This document shows positions 27,635 to 35,043 of a DNA stretch of 64,000 nt, in pieces. Positions within the stretch are counted from its first letter, which is position 1; every line of letters begins with the position of its first letter. The position numbers and the translations under genes are program-made. This DNA comes from JAGQIB01 sp041393395 (GTDB taxonomy: Bacteria > ARS69): positions 124,001-188,000 of the forward strand of contig JAWKKG010000002.1 of the NCBI GenBank assembly GCA_041393395.1. The letters run 5' to 3'. Below the pieces are notes generated by a model. It was not told the origin of the DNA, did no database searches, and was given only the letters and a program-made list of their open reading frames with translations.

Positions 27635-27982
27635 ATGACGACCGATGTGAAGATGCCCACCCTCGACATCACCGATGTCGCGTCCGCGAAGATGTCCGAG
27701 ATCCTCCGGGAAGAGAAGATGGAGGGGAAGGGCGTGCGGATCTACGTCGAGGGCGGCGGATGCTCGGGCTTCCAGTACGGCTTCGCGTTCGACGAGGCGC
27801 GGGACACGGATTTCCGGTTGCCCATGAAGGAAGGCTTCGAGGTGCTCGTGGACACGTTCAGCATGAACTATCTCCGCGGCGCGAACGTCGACTTCGTGGA
27901 CACGATCGAGGGTTCGGGATTCAAGATCTCGAATCCGAACGCGACCGGCTCCTGTGGTTGTGGGTCCTCGTTCTCGGTCTAG
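27635..27982 (+). CDS. erpA: Iron-sulfur cluster insertion protein (A-type, ErpA/IscA)
   Basis: 115 residues, the normal length of A-type carriers. These proteins receive Fe-S clusters from the assembly scaffold and deliver them to apo-enzymes. The three ligand cysteines are present, one in GGGCSGFQYGF and two in the C-terminal SCGCGSSF. The segment FVDTIEGSGFKISNPNA is the family signature. The gene has its own strong promoter and terminator, so it is monocistronic. The radical SAM protein upstream and other Fe-S enzymes are likely clients (inference). Confidence 0.92.
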   Translation: MTTDVKMPTLDITDVASAKMSEILREEKMEGKGVRIYVEGGGCSGFQYGFAFDEARDTDFRLPMKEGFEVLVDTFSMNYLRGANVDFVDTIEGSGFKISNPNATGSCGCGSSFSV

Positions 27983-28005
27983 CGGGCGCCCTGCGGCAGG
28001 ATGAA

Positions 28006-28039
28006 GAGGGTCCCCGCGAGGCGGGGGCCCTCTTTTTTT
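28006..28039 (+). terminator. Rho-independent terminator of erpA
   Basis: A 12-bp stem (28006-28017 with 28021-28032, one G-U pair) with a GAG loop, followed by seven Ts (28033-28039). The clearest intrinsic terminator in the window. Confidence 0.92.
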
Positions 28040-28085
28040 ATCGGTGCTCTCGGCACCCGAGAGCGCAGCGGGAAGAGCGCCGGGA

Positions 28086-28175
28086 GCGCAGGCCGCCGGC
28101 AGCGCGACGCGGCGTCTGGCGGCGCGCAGGCCGCCGGCAGCGCGACGCGACATCTGGCGGCGCGCAGGCAACAGG
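28086..28175 (+). repeat. 38-bp tandem repeat, about 2.3 copies
   Basis: Copies begin at 28086, 28124 and 28162 (the last truncated), each opening GCGCAGG. The first two differ by only two or three bases. They fill the gap between the erpA terminator and the end of the homocysteine methyltransferase gene. Confidence 0.8.
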
Positions 28176-28226
28176 AAAGGAATCGACGAGATGCGCGAGA
28201 AGGATCGATCGGGGCGGAGGACGAGG

Positions 28227-29033
28227 TCAGGACGTACCGGCACGATCCTGGCGGTCCGTCCCGTCGGGATCGCCCGGCGCGTGGGGCGAACGGCGCCGGA
28301 GCGTCGCGACGAGCGCGGTGATCGTGGCGGGCGTCGTGCCGCAGCAGCCGCCGACCGCGTGGAGGAACGCCCCGCTGCCGTCGAGCGCGCGAGCGAAGGA
28401 CTCGGGAGTCTCCGGCCAGCGTCCGTTCCGGGGAAGGCCGGCGTTCGCCTTGATCCACAGCGGGGCGCCGAGCGCATCGGCGACCGTTCGGCCGACGTCG
28501 ACCGCCACGTGCACGGGAGTGCAGCTCACGCCGGGAAGTGCGCCGGCGTCCGCGAGGGCGCGGGCGGCATCGAGCGCGGTCGTGCCGTCGGGCAGGCGAC
28601 CGTCCGCCGAGACCACGACGCCGGCCCAGATCGGCACGTGCGGCATCGCCTCCCGCGCCCCGGCGACGAGCACGAGCGCATCCCGGAGAGCGACCTGGGT
28701 CTCGACGAGGACGAGATCCGGGGCGACGACCCGGAGGACCTCGAGCTCGCGCGCGGATGCGGGGAACGGCCCGACGCTCGCGGCCACGCGGGTCGTCGGC
28801 GCGCCGGCGGCCACGACGCCGGCCCGCGCGAGCCCGAACGCGCGCACTGCGTCGGCGACGTCGCCGAACGTGTTCGCCGTGATCACTTCCGCGCCGGCAC
28901 GAACGTAGTCGCGCGCCACCGCGGCGACGTCGTCCGGCGCGGACTCGTTCGCCGCGACGGACGTGCCCGCGAACGTCACACCGCGCGCGCGCAGCAGCGT
29001 TCCCGTCGCACCGTCCAGGATCACGGGAGACAT
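28227..29033 (-). CDS. Homocysteine S-methyltransferase family protein
   Basis: 268 residues of the zinc-dependent homocysteine methyltransferase fold (MmuM/BHMT/MetH N-terminal domain). It would methylate homocysteine to methionine from a small methyl donor such as S-methylmethionine or a betaine. DGATGTLLRARG opens the barrel and VITANTFGD is the usual second-strand loop. The three zinc cysteines are present, one in GVSCTPVH and two in VGGCCGTTP. It is short compared with the roughly 300 residues of MmuM. The start at 29033 lies 35 bp from the divergent sulfur-carrier operon, so the two probably share a control region. Confidence 0.85.
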   Translation of the reverse strand: MSPVILDGATGTLLRARGVTFAGTSVAANESAPDDVAAVARDYVRAGAEVITANTFGDVADAVRAFGLARAGVVAAGAPTTRVAASVGPFPASARELEVLRVVAPDLVLVETQVALRDALVLVAGAREAMPHVPIWAGVVVSADGRLPDGTTALDAARALADAGALPGVSCTPVHVAVDVGRTVADALGAPLWIKANAGLPRNGRWPETPESFARALDGSGAFLHAVGGCCGTTPATITALVATLRRRSPHAPGDPDGTDRQDRAGTS

Positions 29034-29068
29034 CGCGGCACCCCGGCGTTCGGTGGGAGGAGACGGGC

Positions 29069-29545
29069 TTGCTGAAAATCCCCGAGGCGCTGCACGCATC
29101 GATCGGACATCACGGCGCGCTCGCCTATCCGCACGAGTGCTGCGGCGCGATGCTCGGATGTGCGACGCCGGAGGGGAAGACCGTGACCCGGCTCGAGTCG
29201 CTCGAGAACGCGGATACGGAGGCCGCGGATCGCCGCTTTCTCGTGACGGATCGGGACTACGTGCGTCTCGAACGACTGGCGGCCGAGCTCGGTCTCGATC
29301 TGCTGGGGTTCTATCACTCGCATCCGGATCACCCGTCGCGGCCGTCGCGGACCGATCTGGAGCACGCGTTTCCGTGGTTTTCCTATGTCATCGTGGCGAT
29401 CGAGCGGGGCGTGCCTTCGACCCTCACGTCGTGGGTGCTGGAGGAGGATCGCAGTGCGTTCCGCGCCGAGGCCATCGAACGAACCGCGGGTCCCTCCGGG
29501 CCCGAGCCGACCGCCGAAGGAGCCTCGCCATGCCACGAATCCTGA
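29069..29545 (+). CDS. M67 (JAMM/MPN+) metallopeptidase, processor of the sulfur carrier
   Basis: 158 residues from a TTG start with a GGGAGGAG site. The JAMM zinc signature is complete: FYHSHPDHPSRPSRTD, plus the upstream Glu in YPHECCGAMLG. Bacterial members (Mec of Mycobacterium, QbsD of Pseudomonas, HcyD of Wolinella) cut residues off ubiquitin-like sulfur carriers to expose or regenerate a Gly-Gly end. The next gene, overlapping by 16 bp, encodes such a carrier with residues beyond Gly-Gly, so the substrate is almost certainly that product. Confidence 0.88.
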   Translation: MLKIPEALHASIGHHGALAYPHECCGAMLGCATPEGKTVTRLESLENADTEAADRRFLVTDRDYVRLERLAAELGLDLLGFYHSHPDHPSRPSRTDLEHAFPWFSYVIVAIERGVPSTLTSWVLEEDRSAFRAEAIERTAGPSGPEPTAEGASPCHES

Positions 29546-29814
29546 TCCCGACTCCGCTTCGACCGTACGTGGAACATCAACCCGCCGTCGAGGTCGAAGG
29601 CGCGACGGTGGGGGAGGCCCTGAAGGATCTCGTGCGCCGTCACGCCGCGGTCGCGCGTCACCTGCTCGACGAGACGGGGGCGATCCGCAGTTTCGTGAAC
29701 GTCTACGTCAACGACGAGGACATCCGTCACCTGCAGCGGACGGAGACGTCGCTGGCCGGGACCGACACGATCTCGATCGTGCCGTCCGTCGCCGGCGGTC
29801 GGGAGGTCCGGTGA
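29530..29814 (+). CDS. MoaD/ThiS-like sulfur carrier with extension beyond Gly-Gly
   Basis: 94 residues with a beta-grasp (ubiquitin-like) fold: VEVEGATVGEALKDLV, FVNVYVNDEDIRHLQ, DTISIVPSVAGG. MoaD and ThiS normally end in Gly-Gly, which is adenylated and thiocarboxylated. Here the product ends VAGGREVR, four residues past the diglycine, so it must be trimmed before use. The M67 peptidase gene upstream and the E1-like/rhodanese gene downstream supply trimming, activation and sulfur transfer. Stop and next start overlap (TGATG). Confidence 0.9.
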   Translation: MPRILIPTPLRPYVEHQPAVEVEGATVGEALKDLVRRHAAVARHLLDETGAIRSFVNVYVNDEDIRHLQRTETSLAGTDTISIVPSVAGGREVR

Positions 29815-30962
29815 TGGCGCGGCTCACTCCCGAGGAGATCCGCCGGTACTCGCGTCACCTGATCATGCCGGAGGTCGGGCTCGCCGGACAGGAGCGCCTG
29901 AAGGACGCGCGCGTCCTTTGCGTGGGTACGGGCGGCCTCGGGTCGCCGCTCGCGCTGTACCTCGCCGCGGCCGGTGTCGGCACGATCGGTCTCGTGGACT
30001 TCGACGAGGTCGACGAGTCGAACCTGCAGCGCCAGATCATCCACGGCACGTCGGACGTCGGTCGTCGCAAGGTCGTGTCCGCGCGCGAGACGATTCGCGA
30101 GATCAACCCCAACGTGCACGTCGAGCTCTACGAGACGCGGCTCTCGTCCTCGAACGCACTCGACATCCTCGCGTCGTTCGACGTGATCGCCGACGGGACG
30201 GACAATTTCCCGACCCGCTATCTCGTGAACGACGCGTGTGTCCTGCTCGGCAAGCCGAACGCCTACGGCTCGATCTTCCGCTTCGAGGGGCAGGCGTCCG
30301 TGTTCTGTCATCCGGAGGGACCGTGCTATCGGTGTCTGTATCCCGAGCCGCCGCCGCCCGGCCTCGTCCCGAGCTGCGCGGAGGGCGGAGTTCTCGGGAT
30401 CCTGCCCGGCACGATCGGCCTCGTGCAGGCGACGGAGGTCATCAAGCTCGTGCTCGGCATCGGCGAGACGCTCGTCGGGCGCCTGATGCTGTACGATGCG
30501 CTCTCCATGAAGTTTCGCGAGATGCGGGTGCGTCGCGACCCGGCCTGTCCGGTGTGCGGCGAGAACCCGTCGATTCGCGACCTCATCGACTACGACGAGT
30601 TCTGCGGCATCCCCGAATGGGAGGAGTCTCAGCGCGTGGATTCGGATTGGGAGATCGGCGCGACCGAGGTCCACGAACGCCGGCTTCGAGGCGAGGATCT
30701 CTTCCTGCTCGACGTTCGCAACCCGGACGAGTTCTCGCTCTGCCGGATCGAGGGCTCGCACCTGCTCCCGTTGCCGCACTTGCTGGACGGGGTCTCCGAG
30801 CTCGACTCGGCGCGCGAGATCATCGTCTACTGCCGCACCGGCATCCGGTCGGCGCAGGCCGTGAACGTGCTGCGGGACATGGGCTTCCGCAAGGCGAAGA
30901 ACCTCCGGGGTGGCATTCACGCCTGGTCGGCGGAGGTCGATCCGTCGATTCCGCGATACTAG
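29814..30962 (+). CDS. moeZ: E1-like adenylyltransferase fused to rhodanese (MoeB/MoeZ/ThiF type)
   Basis: 382 residues. The N-terminal ThiF domain (about 1-245) has the nucleotide loop GTGGLGSPLALYLAAAGVG, DFDEVDESNLQRQ and the zinc pairs CYRCLYP and CPVCG. The C-terminal rhodanese domain (about 275-380) has LDVRNPDEF and the persulfide loop VYCRTGIRSAQAV with its catalytic Cys. The enzyme adenylates the C-terminal Gly of the carrier and transfers sulfur to make a thiocarboxylate. The MoeZ-like layout fits either molybdopterin/thiamine or amino-acid sulfur assimilation; the neighbouring protease and homocysteine methyltransferase favour the latter. ATG at 29814, preceded by GGGAGG. Confidence 0.92.
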   Translation: MARLTPEEIRRYSRHLIMPEVGLAGQERLKDARVLCVGTGGLGSPLALYLAAAGVGTIGLVDFDEVDESNLQRQIIHGTSDVGRRKVVSARETIREINPNVHVELYETRLSSSNALDILASFDVIADGTDNFPTRYLVNDACVLLGKPNAYGSIFRFEGQASVFCHPEGPCYRCLYPEPPPPGLVPSCAEGGVLGILPGTIGLVQATEVIKLVLGIGETLVGRLMLYDALSMKFREMRVRRDPACPVCGENPSIRDLIDYDEFCGIPEWEESQRVDSDWEIGATEVHERRLRGEDLFLLDVRNPDEFSLCRIEGSHLLPLPHLLDGVSELDSAREIIVYCRTGIRSAQAVNVLRDMGFRKAKNLRGGIHAWSAEVDPSIPRY

Positions 30963-30965
30963 TTG

Positions 30966-31014
30966 CGGGTTCGCGGGTTCGCGGGTTCGCGGGTCTACGG
31001 GTCCGCGGGTCCGC
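30966..31014 (+). repeat. 9-bp tandem repeat
   Basis: About five and a half units of GGGTTCGCG-type sequence, degenerating to GGGTCTACG and GGTCCGCGG, starting a few bases after the stop codon of the E1/rhodanese gene. The rest of the gap to 31234 shows nothing recognisable. Confidence 0.75.
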
Positions 31015-31234
31015 GGCGCCGCCGTTCCGCCGAAACCGCCGTCTCGGAGAGTCTCCCGAGAACAGCCCGAGGACGTTCTTCCGGGCCGGATATAGCAACG
31101 GGCTTGCCTTCGAGCCGTTCCTGGCGCATGATCAAGCGCTCGGCAGACTTCGGTTCGCCGGGCGTCCGAAGGGCGGATCCGGCCCCGCCCAATCCCCTCG
31201 GACTCACCTGCCGGCCAGGCCAGGAGGACGCGCC

Positions 31235-31609
31235 TTGGCCCGCGTGCTGGTGATCGATGACGACGTGCAGGTGCAAAACATGCTCGCCCAGATGCTCGGC
31301 CAGCTCCGACTCGGGGTCCTGACCGCCTCCGACGGCATTGACGGCGTCGCCCAGGCGCGAACGCAGTCCCCGGATCTCGTGATCGCCGACATCTACATGC
31401 CCGACGGGGACGGGATCTCCACGATCCTGGCCATTCGCGAGTTCGATCCGAGTGTTCCCATCGTCGCGCTCTCGGGCGGAGGACGGATGAAGTCCTTCGA
31501 TCTCCTCGAGGCGTCCGCGGCCGCGGGGGCGAATCGAACGATGCGCAAGCCGGTCGATCTGGAAGAGCTCCTCGACGTCGTGCACGAGCTTCTGCCGTCC
31601 TGGCGTTGA
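31235..31609 (+). CDS. Stand-alone response-regulator receiver domain
   Basis: 124 residues, a single CheY-like receiver with no output domain. Acidic pocket VIDDD at the N terminus, the phosphoacceptor Asp in IADIYMPDGDG, a Ser in ALSGGG for the Thr/Ser switch position, and the conserved Lys in MRKPVD. The TTG start at 31235 is supported by AGGAGG 7 bp upstream. No histidine kinase lies nearby, so its partner must be encoded elsewhere. It could act as a phosphate relay or by protein binding, as CheY or SpoIIAA-linked receivers do. Confidence 0.88.
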   Translation: MARVLVIDDDVQVQNMLAQMLGQLRLGVLTASDGIDGVAQARTQSPDLVIADIYMPDGDGISTILAIREFDPSVPIVALSGGGRMKSFDLLEASAAAGANRTMRKPVDLEELLDVVHELLPSWR

Positions 31610-31862
31610 CGGCCCGCGGGTGAGCGCTCCGCGCCGCCCAACCGGGTAGGCGCGGCCGAGCCGCCGCCCGATCGGGTGGATGCGCTGTGTTGCCCGCTCC
31701 GGTGAGAGAACGCCGCTGGTTCGGGTCGACCTGGGGCCCGCACCGGCGAGCGTCCGGCTGAGATCGCCGCCCCCCGGGCCCCCGGCTGTCGTCCGCGGCG
31801 GCCGCGCCTTCCACCTGCCGGGGGGGCGTCCGCGTCCACATCTGCCGGCTCGGGCCGGAACG

Positions 31863-31934
31863 CCGCGTCTCGCGCCCGGGGCCCCGCGTCTCGCCCGGGC
31901 CCCGCGTCTCGCCCGGAGCCCCGCGTCTCGCCCA
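31863..31934 (+). repeat. Four tandem 18-21 bp repeats
   Basis: Four copies of CCCCGCGTCTCGCCCGGG-like sequence, with GCGTCTCGC cores starting near 31865, 31886, 31904 and 31923. They lie upstream of the SPFH-gene promoter region. Confidence 0.75.
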
Positions 31935-31978
31935 CCCGTTCCTGCCCCCGATGTTTCTCTCGAGCCCTGGACGTCTGC

Positions 31979-32002
31979 TACCGATATGATATCATATCGG
32001 TA
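31979..32002. promoter_or_regulatory. Perfect 24-bp palindrome, probable operator of the SPFH/RHH operon
   Basis: The centre is GATATGATATCATATC and the symmetry is exact over all 24 bases. It is AT-rich in a GC-rich genome, includes a TATGAT -10-like hexamer (31985-31990) and lies 31 bp before the SPFH gene. The likely ligand is the ribbon-helix-helix protein encoded second in the operon. Confidence 0.75.
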
Positions 32003-32032
32003 TCGCATTCCGACGCGAAGGAGGATCGTTCG

Positions 32033-32902
32033 ATGACCAGGGAAACAGTTTCGAAGCCGGCTTCCGGCGGATTGATGGTCGTGCTGCTGTTCGCGTTGCT
32101 CGCTCTTTCCGTCGCGCTCCTGATCGGGGGCGGTTCGAGCAGTTCCCCGCCGATCATCGTGGCCGGTGTGCTCGGCATTCTCCTGACGGTCCTGCTCGTG
32201 AACGGCTTCCTCGTCGTCCAGCCGAACCAGGCGGCGGCGCTCGTCTTCTTCGGGAAGTACGTCGGTTCCGTGAAGACGAACGGATTCTTCTGGGTCAATC
32301 CGTTCATCGTGAAGAAGAAGGTATCGCTTCGAGCCCGCAACCTGAACGGCGAGCGGTTGAAGGTCAACGATCGGGCGGGGAACCCGATCGAGATCGCGGC
32401 CGTCGTCGTGTGGCAGGTTCAGAACACCGCCCAGTGCCTGTTCGACGTGGACGACTACGTCGAGTACGTCAAGACCCAGAGCGAGTCGGCGGTGCGTCAC
32501 CTCGCCACGTCGTATCCCTACGACTCCGCCGATGCGGCGGGCGAGCATTCACTCCGGGGCGACATCGAGGTCGTGAGTGGTCAACTCGAGCGCGAGCTCG
32601 CGGAACGCCTCTCGCGAGCGGGAGTCGACGTCCTGGAAGCGCGTCTCTCGCACCTCGCCTACGCACCGGAGATCGCCGGTGCGATGCTGCAGCGTCAGCA
32701 GGCGGACGCGATCATCGCCGCGCGCGCGAAGATCGTGGACGGCGCTGTGGGCATGGTCGAGGACGCGCTGAATCATCTCGGTCAGCGGCAGATCGTCGAG
32801 CTGGACGACGAGCGCAAGGCCCAGATGGTGATGAATCTCCTGGTGGTGCTGTGCGGTCACGCCGACGCGCAGCCGGTGCTCAACGCGGGCTCGATGTACT
32901 AG
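32033..32902 (+). CDS. SPFH/Band 7 domain membrane protein
   Basis: 289 residues. Two closely spaced hydrophobic segments (about 14-32 and 40-58) form an N-terminal hairpin or anchor. The SPFH domain follows (about 60-220): VVQPNQAAALVFFGKYVGSV, FFWVNPF, IEIAAVVVWQV and the helical RQQADAIIAARAKIVDGAVGMVEDAL. SPFH proteins oligomerise in membrane microdomains and often scaffold proteases or other membrane proteins; the client here is unknown. GAAGGAGGA precedes the ATG. The small ribbon-helix-helix gene follows 40 bp later; this pairing recurs in other bacteria and suggests autoregulation. Confidence 0.88.
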   Translation: MTRETVSKPASGGLMVVLLFALLALSVALLIGGGSSSSPPIIVAGVLGILLTVLLVNGFLVVQPNQAAALVFFGKYVGSVKTNGFFWVNPFIVKKKVSLRARNLNGERLKVNDRAGNPIEIAAVVVWQVQNTAQCLFDVDDYVEYVKTQSESAVRHLATSYPYDSADAAGEHSLRGDIEVVSGQLERELAERLSRAGVDVLEARLSHLAYAPEIAGAMLQRQQADAIIAARAKIVDGAVGMVEDALNHLGQRQIVELDDERKAQMVMNLLVVLCGHADAQPVLNAGSMY

Positions 32903-32942
32903 ATCGACCCGCGCGAGCGACGCGAGCGGAGGGGAGGGGAAC

Positions 32943-33128
32943 GTGCCGAAGCGGAAGGCCTACCTGCTCCGGATCCCGCCGGATCTGTGGGAAGAGATCA
33001 GCCGCTGGGCGGCCGACGACCTCCGAAGCGTCAACGGCCACATCGAGTGGGTGCTGCGGGAAGCGGTGCGGCGGCGCCGCGCTCCCGGCCGACGGGACGA
33101 CCCACCGCCGGCGTCGCGCGAAGAGTGA
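32943..33128 (+). CDS. Arc-like ribbon-helix-helix DNA-binding protein
   Basis: 61 residues from a GTG start after a GGAGGGGAGGGGA site. The first 45 residues (KAYLLRIPPDLWEEISRWAA then RSVNGHIEWVLREAV) have the short beta strand and two helices of the Arc/MetJ fold; the strand residues insert into the DNA major groove. The remainder is a basic, Pro-rich tail. Its position after the SPFH gene and the palindrome before the operon make it the probable repressor of this unit. Confidence 0.82.
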   Translation: MPKRKAYLLRIPPDLWEEISRWAADDLRSVNGHIEWVLREAVRRRRAPGRRDDPPPASREE

Positions 33129-33141
33129 CGTGCACTCTCGA

Positions 33142-34008
33142 TCAGTTGTCGCCGCAGGGGTTCGAGAACGTGGACATGTCGGCGGTGCAGCTCATCCCCT
33201 CGAAGGAGTAGGTCAAGCCGCCCTCCCCGTCGAACGAGACGTCGACCGGAACGCCGGGTCCGCGGTCGAAGCCGAACCCCCCGAACGATCCGATCTCGTA
33301 GGTCCCGCTCGGATACCGGTCGAACCGCGGTGACGCGGTGTCGTCGAAGCCGTAGTCCAGGGCGACTTCCTGCACGAACGTGACGTTGCCCGCCTCCTCG
33401 AAGCGGACCGTCCCGCGCTGCCGGACGAGCCCCGGACCGCCCGCCCGATCGCCATCGAGGGTGCAAACGAGCGCGCCGGTCGGCGTGGTCACCTCGAGAT
33501 CGATCCCGATGTCGGACGGGAGCTGCACCGTGAGCCCCTTCGGCGTGGCCGTCGCGAAGTCGAACGGCATGAAGATCGTGTACTGCAGCCCGGGCGAGGT
33601 CTCCACGAGCGTCACGAACAGCGCGGCTTCCACTTCCGTGTTCGTCGACACCACCAGCGGCAGCGGGGTTCCGCAGTCGATCTGGAAATCCGTGAACGTG
33701 ACGCGGTAGGTGAGCGGATCGGAGTCCTGCGCGTCGGTGACGATCGCTCGCCCGATCCCGCAATCGGAGTTGATCTGCACCGGCGTCGTGCCGCCCCCGT
33801 CGTGGATCTCGACGACCGTCTCCGCGAACGTGTTCAGCAGGTTGTAGATCCCGGTGAACACGATGGCGGACTGGAAAATCGAGTCCGCGTTGAGCACGCC
33901 ATTGTCCTGGGGAGTGACCGGTCCGCGCTGATCGTCGCAGGCCGGAGCGGCCAGGAGCACGAGGGCCGAGAAGAGGAACGGTCCCAGGGCGCGGCGGACT
34001 CGATTCAT
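33142..34008 (-). CDS. Putative lipoprotein, unknown function
   Basis: 288 residues. Positively charged N terminus, hydrophobic core and VLLAAPAC near residue 24, a marginal lipobox followed by Asp-Asp; export is clear, lipidation less so. The rest is rich in beta strands with Gly/Asp/Thr turns (YRVTFTDFQID, RGTVRFEEAGNVTF, YEIGSFGGFGFD) and paired Cys residues. I recognise no family. It does not carry the WGRxK tail, ending STFSNPCGDN. It converges with the ribbon-helix-helix gene. Confidence 0.65.
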   Translation of the reverse strand: MNRVRRALGPFLFSALVLLAAPACDDQRGPVTPQDNGVLNADSIFQSAIVFTGIYNLLNTFAETVVEIHDGGGTTPVQINSDCGIGRAIVTDAQDSDPLTYRVTFTDFQIDCGTPLPLVVSTNTEVEAALFVTLVETSPGLQYTIFMPFDFATATPKGLTVQLPSDIGIDLEVTTPTGALVCTLDGDRAGGPGLVRQRGTVRFEEAGNVTFVQEVALDYGFDDTASPRFDRYPSGTYEIGSFGGFGFDRGPGVPVDVSFDGEGGLTYSFEGMSCTADMSTFSNPCGDN

Positions 34009-34515
34009 GGGAGGACTCCGGGTTCGCGAGGTATCGACGCACGCGTACAGTCCATCATCCTTAGCAAAAGGGCGGGGAGATGTCCAGTCGGGCGGAACCG
34101 ACGTGATTGCAAGGGCTTGGGGACCACCGACGGTCGAGCCGGGACGCGCTTTCGCCCCGGGGCGGTCGGGCGGGCGGGCGACGCGGGCACCCGACGCGCG
34201 AAGAGCCGCCGTCTGGCGACTGGCGGCACGCGGGGGCCCGGAGAACGGCCTCGGCCCGAGTCCGACTCGCGAGGTCGGTCGAGCGCGGCTCGGTCGCCCG
34301 GGCGCCGGTCGACCGCCCACTCGGTCCGCGGGGGCGGTCAACCGCCACTCCGTGCGCGGGCCGATCGATCGCCACTCGCCCCGCCCCGGCGCCGGTCGAC
34401 AGCCCACCCGGCGGTTCGTAGATTGAAGGCCCGCCACGCTTCGCCGGGAGACCAGCGGCGCTTCGTTGGAGGCTTCGCCGGGCAGCGCCGGTGGTGTTTC
34501 GATGGGGAGGTCACG
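34009..34515. other. Intergenic region with degenerate palindromic repeats
   Basis: 507 bp without a credible gene. The left third is the promoter region of the lipoprotein gene. The repeats at 34301-34405 fill much of the right part, and the def ribosome site (GGGGAGG) lies at its end. Confidence 0.6.
34301..34405. repeat. Four degenerate repeats with palindromic cores, 27-31 bp apart
   Basis: Cores GGTCGACC, GGTCAACC, GATCGATC and GGTCGAC begin near 34307, 34336, 34363 and 34394. Each is followed by a CGCCACTC-like segment. Confidence 0.55.
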
Positions 34516-35043
34516 ATGTCGCTTCGCATGATCGCCCGGCTCGGGAATCCCGTGCTCCTTCGCCCGGCCGCTCCCATTGATCCCGCCCTCGTCGGGGCGA
34601 AGGACTTCCAACGTCTCGTGGACGACATGATCGAAACGATGATGGAGGCGCCCGGCGTGGGACTGGCCGCCCCGCAAGTCCACGAATCGATTCGCCTGTT
34701 CGTGATGGACCCGGGCGATCGCGACGACACCGACGTGGGACTCGAGGTCCTCGTGAACCCGAGCCTGTCCGTCCCGGAGGACGGCGACCACCTGTCGCTG
34801 TGGGAAGGGTGTCTTTCCATCCCGGGGATTCGCGGACAGACGCTGCGCCACGCGGCCGTCGACGTCGAGTACCTCGACCGCAACGGGGAGCCGAGACGTC
34901 GTCGCTTCGAGGGGTTTGCGGCCGCGGTCGTTCAGCACGAATATGACCATCTGGACGGCGTGCTGTTCTTGAAGCGGATGCCGGACCTGTCGCTTCTCGC
35001 GTTCGACGATCAGTACGCTCGTTGGTTTGATTGTGGTTCGTAG
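34516..35043 (+). CDS. def: Peptide deformylase
   Basis: Removes the formyl group from the N-terminal methionine of new proteins. 175 residues. All three metal motifs are present: GVGLAAPQV, EGCLSIPG and QHEYDHLDG (Cys, His and His ligands with catalytic Glu). The last codons and the TAG stop lie inside the left terminal repeat of the insertion sequence, which begins at 35029; the natural C terminus was therefore replaced by Asp-Cys-Gly-Ser. The catalytic core is intact, so the enzyme is probably active. A translation context with GGGGAGG supports the ATG at 34516. Confidence 0.93.
   Translation: MSLRMIARLGNPVLLRPAAPIDPALVGAKDFQRLVDDMIETMMEAPGVGLAAPQVHESIRLFVMDPGDRDDTDVGLEVLVNPSLSVPEDGDHLSLWEGCLSIPGIRGQTLRHAAVDVEYLDRNGEPRRRRFEGFAAAVVQHEYDHLDGVLFLKRMPDLSLLAFDDQYARWFDCGS

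Larger units (their letters stand above)
31610..32032. other. Intergenic region with repeats and operator
   Basis: 423 bp with no credible gene. It contains the 18-21 bp repeats at 31863-31934 and the palindrome at 31979-32002. I see nothing in 31610-31860. Confidence 0.6.
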
